Assembly (NCBI GenBank): GCA_004362315.1
Contig: SNWL01000010.1
Span: 1 to 64,000 of the forward strand
Direction of reading: 5' to 3'
Origin: Mycobacterium sp. BK086
Lineage (GTDB): Bacteria; Actinomycetota; Actinomycetes; Mycobacteriales; Mycobacteriaceae
DNA length: 64,000 nucleotides
A model generated the notes under the pieces. That model was not told where the DNA came from. It was given only the letters and a program-made list of their open reading frames with translations, and did not search any database. The position numbers and the translations under genes are program-made. Below are positions 42,843-51,211 of the stretch, in pieces. Within the stretch, counting starts at the first letter, position 1; every line of letters starts with the position of its first letter.

Positions 42843-43268
42843 CGCCCACGGGCATGTCGGGTTCGCGGCATCGCCGTTGTCCGCCGAGTCCGCTGGCGTC
42901 GACATCGAGTCCGAGGCGACGTCAGCGGCCTCTCCGGCCAGCCGCGGCGGATCGTCGGCGACGATCAGTCAAAGCCGCTGCAGCACAGATCATTCAGTGG
43001 TGACGAAGCGATCGCGATACCCAACCTGCAGCCGGTCTGCCTCGGTGCCAGCGAGTAACGCGGACGCAACTGTCTTGAACTGCATTGCTTCCGAGCAATT
43101 CGGTCGGGTAACGCGACCCGGAAGCTCAATCAACGGATCGTTGAACTCAAGGGGCTTGGAGCGACCCACCGCCAGCGCCGCCGACGAGAATAATCCCCCG
43201 CGACGCAACCGCTCATTGTCGAAGGAAAGCGTTGTGCCCGTTGGGTTGAGCGTTGTTCCCGTGCGCAA
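42843..43268. other. 426-base region with a doubtful small minus-strand ORF
   Basis: Lies between the convergent CaiB and aldehyde dehydrogenase genes. A 92-codon frame (42990-43268, minus) is listed separately; 42843-42989 holds nothing I can support beyond GC-rich short inverted repeats. Confidence 0.4.
42990..43268 (-). CDS. Possible small hypothetical protein, TTG start
   Basis: 92 codons that begin with TTG immediately after the aldehyde dehydrogenase stop (TGATTG). The product has a protein-like central part (SKPLEFNDPLIELPGRVTRP and FKTVASALLAG) ending GYRDRFVTTE. It might be a coupled small gene or a remnant of a longer one. No homologous family recognised and no independent ribosome-binding site. 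Confidence 0.35.
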   Translation of the reverse strand: MRTGTTLNPTGTTLSFDNERLRRGGLFSSAALAVGRSKPLEFNDPLIELPGRVTRPNCSEAMQFKTVASALLAGTEADRLQVGYRDRFVTTE

Positions 43269-44717
43269 TCAGGTCGAGATCACCGCTGACTTCTCGCGGG
43301 TGAACTCGACGACTTCGTCGTGACCGTATCCGCTGTCCTTGATACCGCCGAACGGCAACTCGTAGCGCGTTTGAAAATACGTGTTCACCCACACGTTGCC
43401 GGACTGGATCTCGCGGACGAATCGGTGCGCGCGAGCCAGATCACGCGTCCAGACACCCGAGGCGAGTCCGTAACGACAGTCGTTGGCAATAGCCAGGGCC
43501 TCGTCTTCGGTGTCGAACGGGATCGCCACTCCGACGGGTCCGAAGATCTCTTCCTGACAGATACGCAGCGAGTTGTCGTTTGCTTTGAACAAAGTCGGTT
43601 CAACCCAGTGACCACCCGAAAGGTCCGACGGAACGAGATCGCCGCCGTGCCGGCCACCGAAGAGCAGATCGGCTTCCTTCTGGCCGATCTCGAGATAGCC
43701 GACGACGCGGTCGTACTGGGCTGCCGAAATGATCGGTCCCATGGTCGTCTCCGGGTCCAGCGGATCACCGAGCGCGAGCGTGTCCACAACGGCCTGAATG
43801 CGCTGCACCATCTCGTCGAAGATCGGTCTTTGCAACAAGATTCGCGAGCCCGCCACACAGCCCTGGCCGGCGTTGGGGATGAAAATTCCCAGCGTCGTCA
43901 CACCGATGGTGGCCGCATCGAGGTCGGCGTCGGCGAAGACGATGTTCGGCGACTTCCCGCCGAGCTCAAAGACCGACGGTGTCAGCCTGTCGGCCGCCGC
44001 GCGCTGGATAACGCGACCGGTCTCGGTGGAACCGGTCATTGTGATCTTGCGGATATGCCGATGCCGAACCAGCGCGTCGCCGACCACTTCGCCGGTCCCG
44101 GAAACAATGTTGACCACCCCTGGGGGCAGCACCTCGGCGACCAATTCGGCGAACCTCAACACCGACACGCACGCCTGTTCGGCAGGCTTTACGACCACCG
44201 TGTTACCGGCAGCCAGTGCGCACGCCACCTTGTTCGACATGATTCCTATCGGCGCGTTCCAGGGGACGATCACGGCCACCACCCCATAGGGCTCGCGACA
44301 AGTGAAACCAAGCAGGTTCGGGGCGAGCGTGACACTTCGTCCGGTCACCGCGTCGAGGGTGTTGACCGCTGCCCGGTTCCACAGGAATTGGAGGCCCGGA
44401 CCGAACCGCGCGAGGTTCTTCCCGATCGGAAATCCGTTGTCCCGGGACTCCAGGGTCACGAGCTCCTCGCCGTGCTTGGCGAAGATCTCGCCGATCTTGG
44501 TGAGGAAGAACCCGCGCTCTGCGGCCGACATCGCCGACCACGCCGGAAACGCGGCCGCTGCCGCGTCGGCGGCCGCGTTCACGTCGGCTGGCTCGCTCGC
44601 TGGGATCCGCGCCCAAATCTGGCCCGTCGCTGGGTTCTCCACGTCGAGGTAGCGTCCCGACTCCGGCGCGCGCAGCTCGCCGCCGATCAGGTTCCGATAT
44701 TCGGGCAGCTCCGCCAT
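43269..44717 (-). CDS. NAD(P)-dependent aldehyde dehydrogenase
   Basis: 482 residues from the ATG at 44717, with GAGGAG about 9 bases upstream. Motifs: VIVPWNAPIG (about residue 148), cofactor loop TMTGSTETGR, general base glutamate in FELGGKSPNIVF, catalytic cysteine in AGQGCVAGSRI (about residue 285), EEIFGPVGVAIPF. It oxidises an aldehyde to the acid. Aldehydes could come from P450/dioxygenase products or from retro-aldol cleavage. Divergent from an SDR gene (292-base gap). Confidence 0.93.
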   Translation of the reverse strand: MAELPEYRNLIGGELRAPESGRYLDVENPATGQIWARIPASEPADVNAAADAAAAAFPAWSAMSAAERGFFLTKIGEIFAKHGEELVTLESRDNGFPIGKNLARFGPGLQFLWNRAAVNTLDAVTGRSVTLAPNLLGFTCREPYGVVAVIVPWNAPIGIMSNKVACALAAGNTVVVKPAEQACVSVLRFAELVAEVLPPGVVNIVSGTGEVVGDALVRHRHIRKITMTGSTETGRVIQRAAADRLTPSVFELGGKSPNIVFADADLDAATIGVTTLGIFIPNAGQGCVAGSRILLQRPIFDEMVQRIQAVVDTLALGDPLDPETTMGPIISAAQYDRVVGYLEIGQKEADLLFGGRHGGDLVPSDLSGGHWVEPTLFKANDNSLRICQEEIFGPVGVAIPFDTEDEALAIANDCRYGLASGVWTRDLARAHRFVREIQSGNVWVNTYFQTRYELPFGGIKDSGYGHDEVVEFTREKSAVIST

Positions 44718-45009
44718 TAGTCCATTCTCCTCTTGATCTGCCGTTGGGCACATCCCGCAATGCCTTGACCCAGTCCCGGCACTCTAGCGACTGGCAGCAA
44801 CAGATTCTCACGCATGTCTGGTCACGGAAAGGCTCCGTGTAGCAATAGGTTGAGGAAACGGGCCTGCAGTTGCCTGCTGTTAGGTTCGGATCGGATTGGC
44901 CGTTGACGCGCAGAGGGTTTGATCGAATCGGTCGCTGTGGCAGCACGGCAGGTTGACCGTGGTCACCTGCAATCGGATGATCGACGTCAACCGTTGCGAA
45001 AGGACTGAG

Positions 45010-45942
45010 TTGCGAAACTATCTCGAGGGCAAGGCTGTGGTGGTCACCGGCGCCGGCCGAGGCATTGGCCGCGCGGTCGCGATCGCGGCAGCTGCCGAGG
45101 GCGCAAGCGTTGTGGTCGCCGATTATGGCGGCACAGTCGACGGCAGGAACACCGGTTTGTCGGACCCGGCGACCGAGGTGGTGGCCGAGATTGTCGCCGC
45201 AGGCGGTCACGCGATCGCGGTAGCCGCGGACGTGTCCACGATGGCCGGTGGCCGAAGCGTCGTCGCCGCGGCGGTGGATTCGTTCGGCCGTCTGGACGGA
45301 CTGGTGTGTTGCGCCGGCATCACGGTGATGAAGTACATGTGGGAGCTGGAGGAGCGGGAGTGGGACGACGTCATCGCCGTTCATCTCAAGGGCCACTTCA
45401 GCTGCGCACAGGCCGCGGCGAAAGTGATGATGCCGCAACAGTCGGGCCGCCTGGTGTTCATCGGTAGCGGTGCATTCGCTGGGGCGCCCAACCTGCCGAG
45501 CTACGCGACCGCGAAAGCAGGAATCCTGGGCTTCACGTGGAGTACAGCCAATGCGCTTCGCTGGCATGGCATCACGACCAATTGCGTCGTACCCAGTGCG
45601 GCGACGCGCATGTCGGACACCATCTTTGGTGAGGCACAACTGCTGCGCGAGGAGCCCGGCCCGTTGATTCGCAGCGAACTCGCCTCGGGTACCGATCGCG
45701 ACCCGGCCAACATCGCACCGACCGTGCTGTACCTGCTGGGCGACGAATCGCGCGGAGTCAACGGTCAGGTGTATCGGGTCCAGGGCTACGAGATCGCACG
45801 TCTCGCCGAATTCGGCTGGGACAAAGAGATCACCAACGACGGTCCCTGGGACATCGCGACCATCGCCAAGCGGCTACCCAGGGAGCTGGGCCCGAAAACG
45901 ACCCCGACTCCCGTGCCCTGGCCGGAGCGGCCCGGGCGGTGA
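45010..45942 (+). CDS. SDR dehydrogenase, MFE-2/Hsd4A-like
   Basis: 310 residues from a TTG at 45010, preceded by AAAGGA; ATG at 44977 or 44953 would add 11 or 19 residues. TGAGRGIGRAVAIAAAAEGA cofactor motif, VVADYGGTVDGRNTGLSDPA insertion, CCAGI in place of NNAGI, Ser in VFIGSGAFAG, YATAK as YxxxK, PSAATRMSD. The NNAG asparagine pair is replaced by cysteines, which is uncommon. Ends at a strong hairpin shared with the convergent amidohydrolase. Confidence 0.87.
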   Translation: MRNYLEGKAVVVTGAGRGIGRAVAIAAAAEGASVVVADYGGTVDGRNTGLSDPATEVVAEIVAAGGHAIAVAADVSTMAGGRSVVAAAVDSFGRLDGLVCCAGITVMKYMWELEEREWDDVIAVHLKGHFSCAQAAAKVMMPQQSGRLVFIGSGAFAGAPNLPSYATAKAGILGFTWSTANALRWHGITTNCVVPSAATRMSDTIFGEAQLLREEPGPLIRSELASGTDRDPANIAPTVLYLLGDESRGVNGQVYRVQGYEIARLAEFGWDKEITNDGPWDIATIAKRLPRELGPKTTPTPVPWPERPGR

Positions 45943-45943
45943 G

Positions 45944-45971
45944 CGCCGAGCGGCGTGCGCGCCGCTCGGCG
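45944..45971. terminator. Bidirectional hairpin terminator
   Basis: GCCGAGCGGC (45945-45954) and GCCGCTCGGC (45961-45970) form a perfect 10-base stem (11 with the outer C-G) closed by a 6-base loop. It lies exactly between the convergent SDR (stop 45942) and amidohydrolase (stop 45983) genes. No long T-run follows, as usual in mycobacteria. Confidence 0.75.
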
Positions 45972-45982
45972 TGTTCAACTCG

Positions 45983-47176
45983 TCAGCTGGCGAAGATGGC
46001 GGCGGCGTTCCCACTCATGATCCGCTGTCGCATGTCCGCGGGGAGCTCGACCAGAAGCTGTTCGAAATCGGCTGGTGTCACCACACCTTCGGCGTGCGGA
46101 AAATCCGAGCCGAACACGAGAATCCGGTCGTCGCCGCCTAATTGACTGATGATGCCGGCGATGTCGTCCTCCGGGTAGGGCGCCACGCGGACATGCTCCT
46201 TGAAGATCGCGGACGGCCGGTCGGCCAGCTGTCCACCGATCCAGGGGCCGTTGCGGCCCATTCCCCGGCTCTTGTCCAGATGATTGAGCGTGTGCGGGAC
46301 CCAGCTGGCACCGTGCTCGGCAACAAGCGCATTGAGCCGAGGGAAACGTCCGAAGAGGTTATCGAAGATCAGCGCCGATAGCGTGTCAACGATCGGCCGT
46401 TCGCCGTAGGTGTTCATCCACTGCCAGGCCGACATGTGCCAGGAGGCCGGATCGGGGTCGTGCCCCCACGCCGGCGAGATGGCATCGAAGTACCAATACG
46501 GCATGATGTGCAAGGCGATCACCACGCCGGCCTCATTGAGCCGGCTCCAGATCGGATCGAAGTACGGGTCCGAGGGGCTGCGGCCGTAGGCGGGTCCGGT
46601 GGGCAGGAGCACGACCTTCGCCCCGCGTTCGAGGATCTCGTCGGTGAGAGCCACCGCACGATCGAGATCGCGCAACGACAGTAGCGCCGTCGCATAGATC
46701 TCATCCTGGTAGTTGAATCCCCAGGTCTCGTCATACCAGCGGTTGTACGACGACAGATTGGCGTAGAGCGCATCGGTGTCGGCAACATAGTGCTCCGCCG
46801 AAAGCGCCAGCGCCCCAGGGAAAACGACACAGCGCGACACTCCCTGCTCATGAAGTAGCTTCAGGCGCGGTTCACGCTCGAGGTACTCGCGGCGCATCGG
46901 CTCGGGCAAGTACCGGGCCTCGGGGTTGCCGGACGACATTTGCTTGAGCAACTCACGAAGTGAGCCGGGCCGATAGGCAAAGTCGAAACCGATTCCTTCC
47001 TCACTGTTGAAAGTGGCCAGGCGATCGCCGGCCATCACTACGTCCTTGCCGTCAGCGTTGTGGACCGGTCGGATCGAGCTCTCCAGATACTTCTTAGGCA
47101 GGTACCGCGTCATCGCGTCGCGGGGTTCGTAGATATGGGTGTCGCAGTCGAACACTCCAGCACTAGTCGTCGTCAT
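45983..47176 (-). CDS. ACMSD-type amidohydrolase (amidohydrolase family 2)
   Basis: 397 residues. Metal ligands visible: FDCDTHIYEP near the N-terminus (D-x-H), LHIMPYW (H near residue 232), EHGASW (H near 286) and FGSDFPHAEG (D near 355). This family contains decarboxylases and hydrolases of (hydroxy)aromatic or unsaturated carboxylates. First of four such proteins here. It is followed on the other side by a beta-lactamase-fold gene 30 bases away. Confidence 0.88.
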   Translation of the reverse strand: MTTTSAGVFDCDTHIYEPRDAMTRYLPKKYLESSIRPVHNADGKDVVMAGDRLATFNSEEGIGFDFAYRPGSLRELLKQMSSGNPEARYLPEPMRREYLEREPRLKLLHEQGVSRCVVFPGALALSAEHYVADTDALYANLSSYNRWYDETWGFNYQDEIYATALLSLRDLDRAVALTDEILERGAKVVLLPTGPAYGRSPSDPYFDPIWSRLNEAGVVIALHIMPYWYFDAISPAWGHDPDPASWHMSAWQWMNTYGERPIVDTLSALIFDNLFGRFPRLNALVAEHGASWVPHTLNHLDKSRGMGRNGPWIGGQLADRPSAIFKEHVRVAPYPEDDIAGIISQLGGDDRILVFGSDFPHAEGVVTPADFEQLLVELPADMRQRIMSGNAAAIFAS

Positions 47177-47206
47177 CGTCGTCTCCTTAGTTGGGCTGTT
47201 GCCGTT

Positions 47207-48343
47207 TCACGCAATCAGGTCGTTGCCGAGATTGCAGAGATTGATCTTGCGATTGACGGCCTGCGGGGAGTAGTCGTAGCCGGCCAACGGATATCCATTC
47301 GTGAGGTACGCGAACGACGTTCCGGTGTCTGGATCCATGAATCCCAGCTGGCACGGAGCGCCGGTATGGCCGAAAGTGCGGGCGGATCCGGTTCGCGGCG
47401 TCCAGCTCCCGCCATTGGTTCCGCTCACCATACAAAACAGGCCGACGTTCGCGATCTCGTCACTGCCGCCGTAAATCTGCTCGCCAGGAGGTGCCTGCGA
47501 TATCCGGATCCGGATCGCGTCGTTAACCGTCGCCGCATCCCACAATCCCGAGTGGAACAGTGCCTGGAACAGTTGGGCAACATCGGCTGCGGTGGCCACG
47601 ATGGAGTGGCTCGGTTCACCACCGGCCAGGACTGCAGGCTTGGTGAGATACCAAGGGCCCCAAGGGTCGACCTCCTGGTCATCGCTGGTCCGATCGATCG
47701 CGACCGGCACCGCGAGGGCCGTATGAAACTCCTCGGCGGGCAGCGGCAGGATCAGGCCCAGGCCCAGTGGCTCAACGATCGCCGTCCTGAGGTAGTCGGC
47801 GAACGTCAGCCCCGTGCGCCGCTCGACGAGTTCGGCGATGATCCACGCCGCCGACGTGAGGTGGAACTGGAGCTGGCTGCCTGGCGCCCAGTCCAGCCGC
47901 CACCGCCCGAACGCGGCCAGACGGCTCTCGCGGTCGAGCAGTTTGGGGTATCCCAACGGCGCGAATGGAATTCCCGCGCTGTGCGTCAGCACATGCTCGA
48001 CTGTGATCGCTTCCTTGCCATGGGTCGCGAACTCGGGGATGACGTCGGCGACCAGTTCGTCGAGGTGGAGCACTCCTTCGCCGAGTAGCTTCCACACCAC
48101 GGCAGCGACTACGGTACGCCCGACCGACTGCAGGATGTAGCGGCTGTCGTTGGTCGCCTCGCCATAGGTCTCAAAGGCCACCAGTCGACCCTGCCGCGCG
48201 ACAGCGACCTGCACGCTGGGCAGCACTCCGCGCTCGACCTCCAGGCGGGCCCGCGATAGGAACATCTGAAGGCGCACAGGATCCACGCCGACGTCTTCGC
48301 ATGCGGCGATGTCCATCGTCATCGGTTGGATGGCACTCACCAT
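47207..48343 (-). CDS. Beta-lactamase-fold (class C/EstB-like) protein with altered active site
   Basis: 378 residues from the ATG at 48343 (other ATGs at 48352, 48322, 48316). The SxxK motif reads SVGR (in LQSVGRTVVAAVVWKLL), so the catalytic lysine is arginine. The region where the YxN tyrosine is expected reads QFHLTSAAWIIAEL. The C-terminal GHTGAPCQLGF block is kept. It may be a non-hydrolytic relative or use altered chemistry. No signal peptide seen. It overlaps the upstream dehydrogenase gene by 7 bases. Confidence 0.8.
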   Translation of the reverse strand: MVSAIQPMTMDIAACEDVGVDPVRLQMFLSRARLEVERGVLPSVQVAVARQGRLVAFETYGEATNDSRYILQSVGRTVVAAVVWKLLGEGVLHLDELVADVIPEFATHGKEAITVEHVLTHSAGIPFAPLGYPKLLDRESRLAAFGRWRLDWAPGSQLQFHLTSAAWIIAELVERRTGLTFADYLRTAIVEPLGLGLILPLPAEEFHTALAVPVAIDRTSDDQEVDPWGPWYLTKPAVLAGGEPSHSIVATAADVAQLFQALFHSGLWDAATVNDAIRIRISQAPPGEQIYGGSDEIANVGLFCMVSGTNGGSWTPRTGSARTFGHTGAPCQLGFMDPDTGTSFAYLTNGYPLAGYDYSPQAVNRKINLCNLGNDLIA

Positions 48344-49200
48344 GTCCAGCACGCCGGGTCGGAGAGCCGCTGCAGACCGGCTTCGGCAGCGGCTCTCAAA
48401 GCCGTTGCGTCACCGGACCGGCGGAGAACTGCGTTGAGGCAACGAACGTCCTTGCTGAGCGGGGGAACTGCGCGGTTGCGGACCTCTGCCGAGCTACGGC
48501 TGGCGACCGCGACGTCGAGGGCAAAACTACGCCCGGATCCGTGCCGCAACACTTGGGCCATCGCATCGGGTTGCAGGCCCCGTGAAGCCGCTAATCTCAG
48601 GGCATCGTGGGCGAGCGCGAGGTTCGCGGCCAGCAGCGCGTTGTTCACCAACTTGGCGAGTTGACCCGCGCCGAGGGCCCCCAGGTGAATCACGGGGTCA
48701 CCGAATGACGCGAGAACCGGCCGGCTGCGCTCAAGAACCTCGCGGTCGCCCCCCACTGCGACCACGAGCTTTCCGGTCAGCGCAACGTCGCGTCCGCCGC
48801 TGACCGGCGCATCGAGGATCACCGCTCCTTGTTCCGCAGCCGCCGTGGCCAGCTCCAAGCACATATCAGGCTCGATGGTCGAATGGATCGCGATCACCGT
48901 GCCGGGACGGCACCCGGCGAGTACGCCGTCGTGCTCGCCAACGACCTCCCATACGGCCTTGTCATCCCACACGCAGATACCTATCAGGTCCACCCTGGCC
49001 GCCAATTCGGCAGGTGTCCCGGCGGTCTCGACGGTCGGACCTGAGAACGACCTCAACGCCTCGGCGCGTCGCGCCCACAGCACGGTCGGGAAGCCGGCAC
49101 CGATAATCCGGGCGGCGAGTGCGCCGCCCATGTCGCCCAGGCCGATGAATCCGACCCGCGCGACATTACTGGGAGAAGGTGTAGCCGCCGTTGAGCGCAT
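48337..49200 (-). CDS. HIBADH/6PGDH-like beta-hydroxyacid dehydrogenase
   Basis: 287 residues from the ATG at 49200, which lies inside the 3' end of the SDR gene (35-base overlap). NAD(P) motif VGFIGLGDMGGALAARIIGAG near residue 17, substrate motif DAPVSGGRDVAL (about 133-144), and the catalytic lysine in GAGQLAKLVNNALLA (about 182-196). It oxidises a beta-hydroxy acid such as a 3-hydroxyisobutyrate-like compound. Operon with the beta-lactamase-fold gene and the SDR. Confidence 0.88.
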   Translation of the reverse strand: MRSTAATPSPSNVARVGFIGLGDMGGALAARIIGAGFPTVLWARRAEALRSFSGPTVETAGTPAELAARVDLIGICVWDDKAVWEVVGEHDGVLAGCRPGTVIAIHSTIEPDMCLELATAAAEQGAVILDAPVSGGRDVALTGKLVVAVGGDREVLERSRPVLASFGDPVIHLGALGAGQLAKLVNNALLAANLALAHDALRLAASRGLQPDAMAQVLRHGSGRSFALDVAVASRSSAEVRNRAVPPLSKDVRCLNAVLRRSGDATALRAAAEAGLQRLSDPACWTW

Positions 49201-49915
49201 ACGTCTGTCCAGTGATCCATGCCGCGAGCGGGCTTGCGAGGTAGGCCACAAGCCCGGCAACCTCTTCGGGCTTGCCGCGCCGGCGCACGACGTAGCCCCG
49301 GCCGTCGAACGGCGCATCGGCGACCACCGGTGAATCGATGGTGCCGAGGCTGATGCAGTTGACCGTTATCCCGTGCCGGCCGACCTCGCGCGCGACCGAT
49401 CGGCAGAACCCGGCCGCACCGGCCTTCGCTGCGGCATACGGGGCGACTTTCGCATCACCGAACCGAGCAGCATCGGACACGATCGTGACGACGCGTCCGC
49501 CCTGACCGCCGATCATCGCGGGCAGCGCCGCGCGGGTGCAGTGCATCGTCCCGAAGAGGTTGACCGCGAAATAGCGTGCCCACTCTCCTGGGTCGGACTC
49601 CGCGAAATCAACAAGCGCGCCAAACCTCTCGGCCCCCGCGTTGCCCGCGTTGTTCACCAAAATGTCGGTACCGCCACTGCTTTCGATCGCAGCGGCGACA
49701 GCCGAGTACTCAGTGACGTCGAACGGCAACGGTGTGGCCTTGCCGCCGTCGGCGATAATTTCGTCGGCGACGGTCTCCGCTTGCGACGGGTCGACATCGT
49801 TGACGGAGACTGCCGCCCCAGCACTGGCCAGGGCATGGGCGATGGCGCGCCCGATTCCACGTCCAGCACCTGTCACCAGCGCCCTGCGACCCTCAAGATC
49901 GATCGTGAATGTCAT
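49166..49915 (-). CDS. SDR oxidoreductase
   Basis: 249 residues from the ATG at 49915. TGAGRGIGRAIAHALASAGA motif, VNDVDPSQAE (acidic residues, NAD-like), NNAGNAGAERFG, Ser in TIVSDAARF, YAAAK as YxxxK, WITGQTYALNGGY at the C-terminus. Its length and pattern match FabG-like 3-oxoacyl reductases/dehydrogenases. Five bases separate it from the amidohydrolase upstream. Confidence 0.88.
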   Translation of the reverse strand: MTFTIDLEGRRALVTGAGRGIGRAIAHALASAGAAVSVNDVDPSQAETVADEIIADGGKATPLPFDVTEYSAVAAAIESSGGTDILVNNAGNAGAERFGALVDFAESDPGEWARYFAVNLFGTMHCTRAALPAMIGGQGGRVVTIVSDAARFGDAKVAPYAAAKAGAAGFCRSVAREVGRHGITVNCISLGTIDSPVVADAPFDGRGYVVRRRGKPEEVAGLVAYLASPLAAWITGQTYALNGGYTFSQ

Positions 49916-49920
49916 CCCGG

Positions 49921-51192
49921 TCAGGCCATCGCTACGTGGAACGGCGGGTTGGCGTCGAACCGCGCGCGCCATTCGCGACGAGGCACGACACTCGTCTCGA
50001 CGTCGGGCGAAAGTCCCCGCAGCGCACCGACGGTCGCCGCCTCCTTCGGAATGACAGCGAATGGGTCGTAGCTGCAGAACCGGGCTGCGTTGCTCCAACT
50101 GATCTTGTTGATCAGCTCGTCGGAACACCCCGCGTCCTGGCACTGCCGCAGCAGATCCTCGGGAGCGTCGGGCCACAACGAATCGGAATGCGGGTAATCG
50201 GTTTCGAAGGCAATGATGTCGTCGCCGATTTCCTGGTGAAGTTTCAGCGATGTGGGATCGGAGATGAAGCAGGCCAGAGCATGCTCACGAAACACCTCAC
50301 TGGGGAGCTTCCCGCCGAAATCCTGGCCGGTCCAACGCTGGTTCTGGTAGTGGCGGTCCACGCGGTCGAGCAGGAATGGGATCCACCCGATCCCACCTTC
50401 GGAATAGGCGATCTTCAGTCCCGGATATTTCCGCATCGCCGGACCCCACAGCAGATCCTGCACGCAGAGCACGGACACCTGCGTCGACAGCACCATGTAA
50501 TTGTCGAACGACAGGTCGGGGCCCATGTCGATCGCGTCGAGGCCCTGGCCGATGTGCAGGCACATAACCATGTCCTCATCGCAGATGGCGGTGAAGAACG
50601 GATCCCAGAAATTGTTCTGGTAGGTGGGCAGGCCGAGCAGGTGCGGCAGCTCCGGCATGCTGATGGCGCGGCAGCCCTTGGCTGCGACCCGGTGCACCTC
50701 GGCCACCAGTGCATCCATGTTCCACAACGGGCCTATCGCCTGCGGAATGAATCGGCCAGGGTGCGAGGCACACCACTCGTCGATGTGCCAGTCGTTGTAG
50801 GCCTTGAGCATCACCAGGCCCAGATCCTTGTCCTTTGCATCCATGAACTTGCGCCCGGCGAAGCCGACGAAACTCGGGAAGCACATTGACGCCAGCACCC
50901 CGTTGCGGTTCATGTCGCGGACCCGCTCGCCGACCAGATAAGCACCGGTTCGCATCTCCGCCAGAGAACTGGGGTCCATCCCCCATTCCTCCTTCGGCCA
51001 GGACACCGTTGCATTGAGGCCGACCATGCCCACACTGTCGCCCTCGAAAACCCAAGTGTCAAAGCCCTTTTCATCACGCAACAGCTTCGGCGCCTGATCC
51101 CGATAACGCGCAGGCACATGTGCGTCGAACATATCGGGCGGCTCGATCACGTGATCGTCGATGCTGATGATGATCAGCTCGTCAACATTCAT
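49921..51192 (-). CDS. ACMSD-type amidohydrolase (amidohydrolase family 2)
   Basis: 423 residues. ISIDDHVIEPPDMF gives the D-x-H pair (about residues 12-14), MCLHIGQGLD the middle histidine (about 212), AYSEGGIGWIPFLLDR the strand-6 region, and FETDYPHSDSLWP the strand-8 aspartate (about 333). Its metal site looks intact, unlike the relative at 59347. Family chemistry is decarboxylation or hydration of carboxylated substrates. The following gene upstream is the DUF35-thiolase fusion (19-base gap). Confidence 0.88.
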   Translation of the reverse strand: MNVDELIIISIDDHVIEPPDMFDAHVPARYRDQAPKLLRDEKGFDTWVFEGDSVGMVGLNATVSWPKEEWGMDPSSLAEMRTGAYLVGERVRDMNRNGVLASMCFPSFVGFAGRKFMDAKDKDLGLVMLKAYNDWHIDEWCASHPGRFIPQAIGPLWNMDALVAEVHRVAAKGCRAISMPELPHLLGLPTYQNNFWDPFFTAICDEDMVMCLHIGQGLDAIDMGPDLSFDNYMVLSTQVSVLCVQDLLWGPAMRKYPGLKIAYSEGGIGWIPFLLDRVDRHYQNQRWTGQDFGGKLPSEVFREHALACFISDPTSLKLHQEIGDDIIAFETDYPHSDSLWPDAPEDLLRQCQDAGCSDELINKISWSNAARFCSYDPFAVIPKEAATVGALRGLSPDVETSVVPRREWRARFDANPPFHVAMA

Positions 51193-51211
51193 CGCAGGCT
51201 CCTCAGGGCTT

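Noticed and set aside
44203..45639. 478-codon open frame on the minus strand
   Set aside because: Overlaps the aldehyde dehydrogenase in another frame and the SDR in antisense; low-complexity, Arg/His-rich product.
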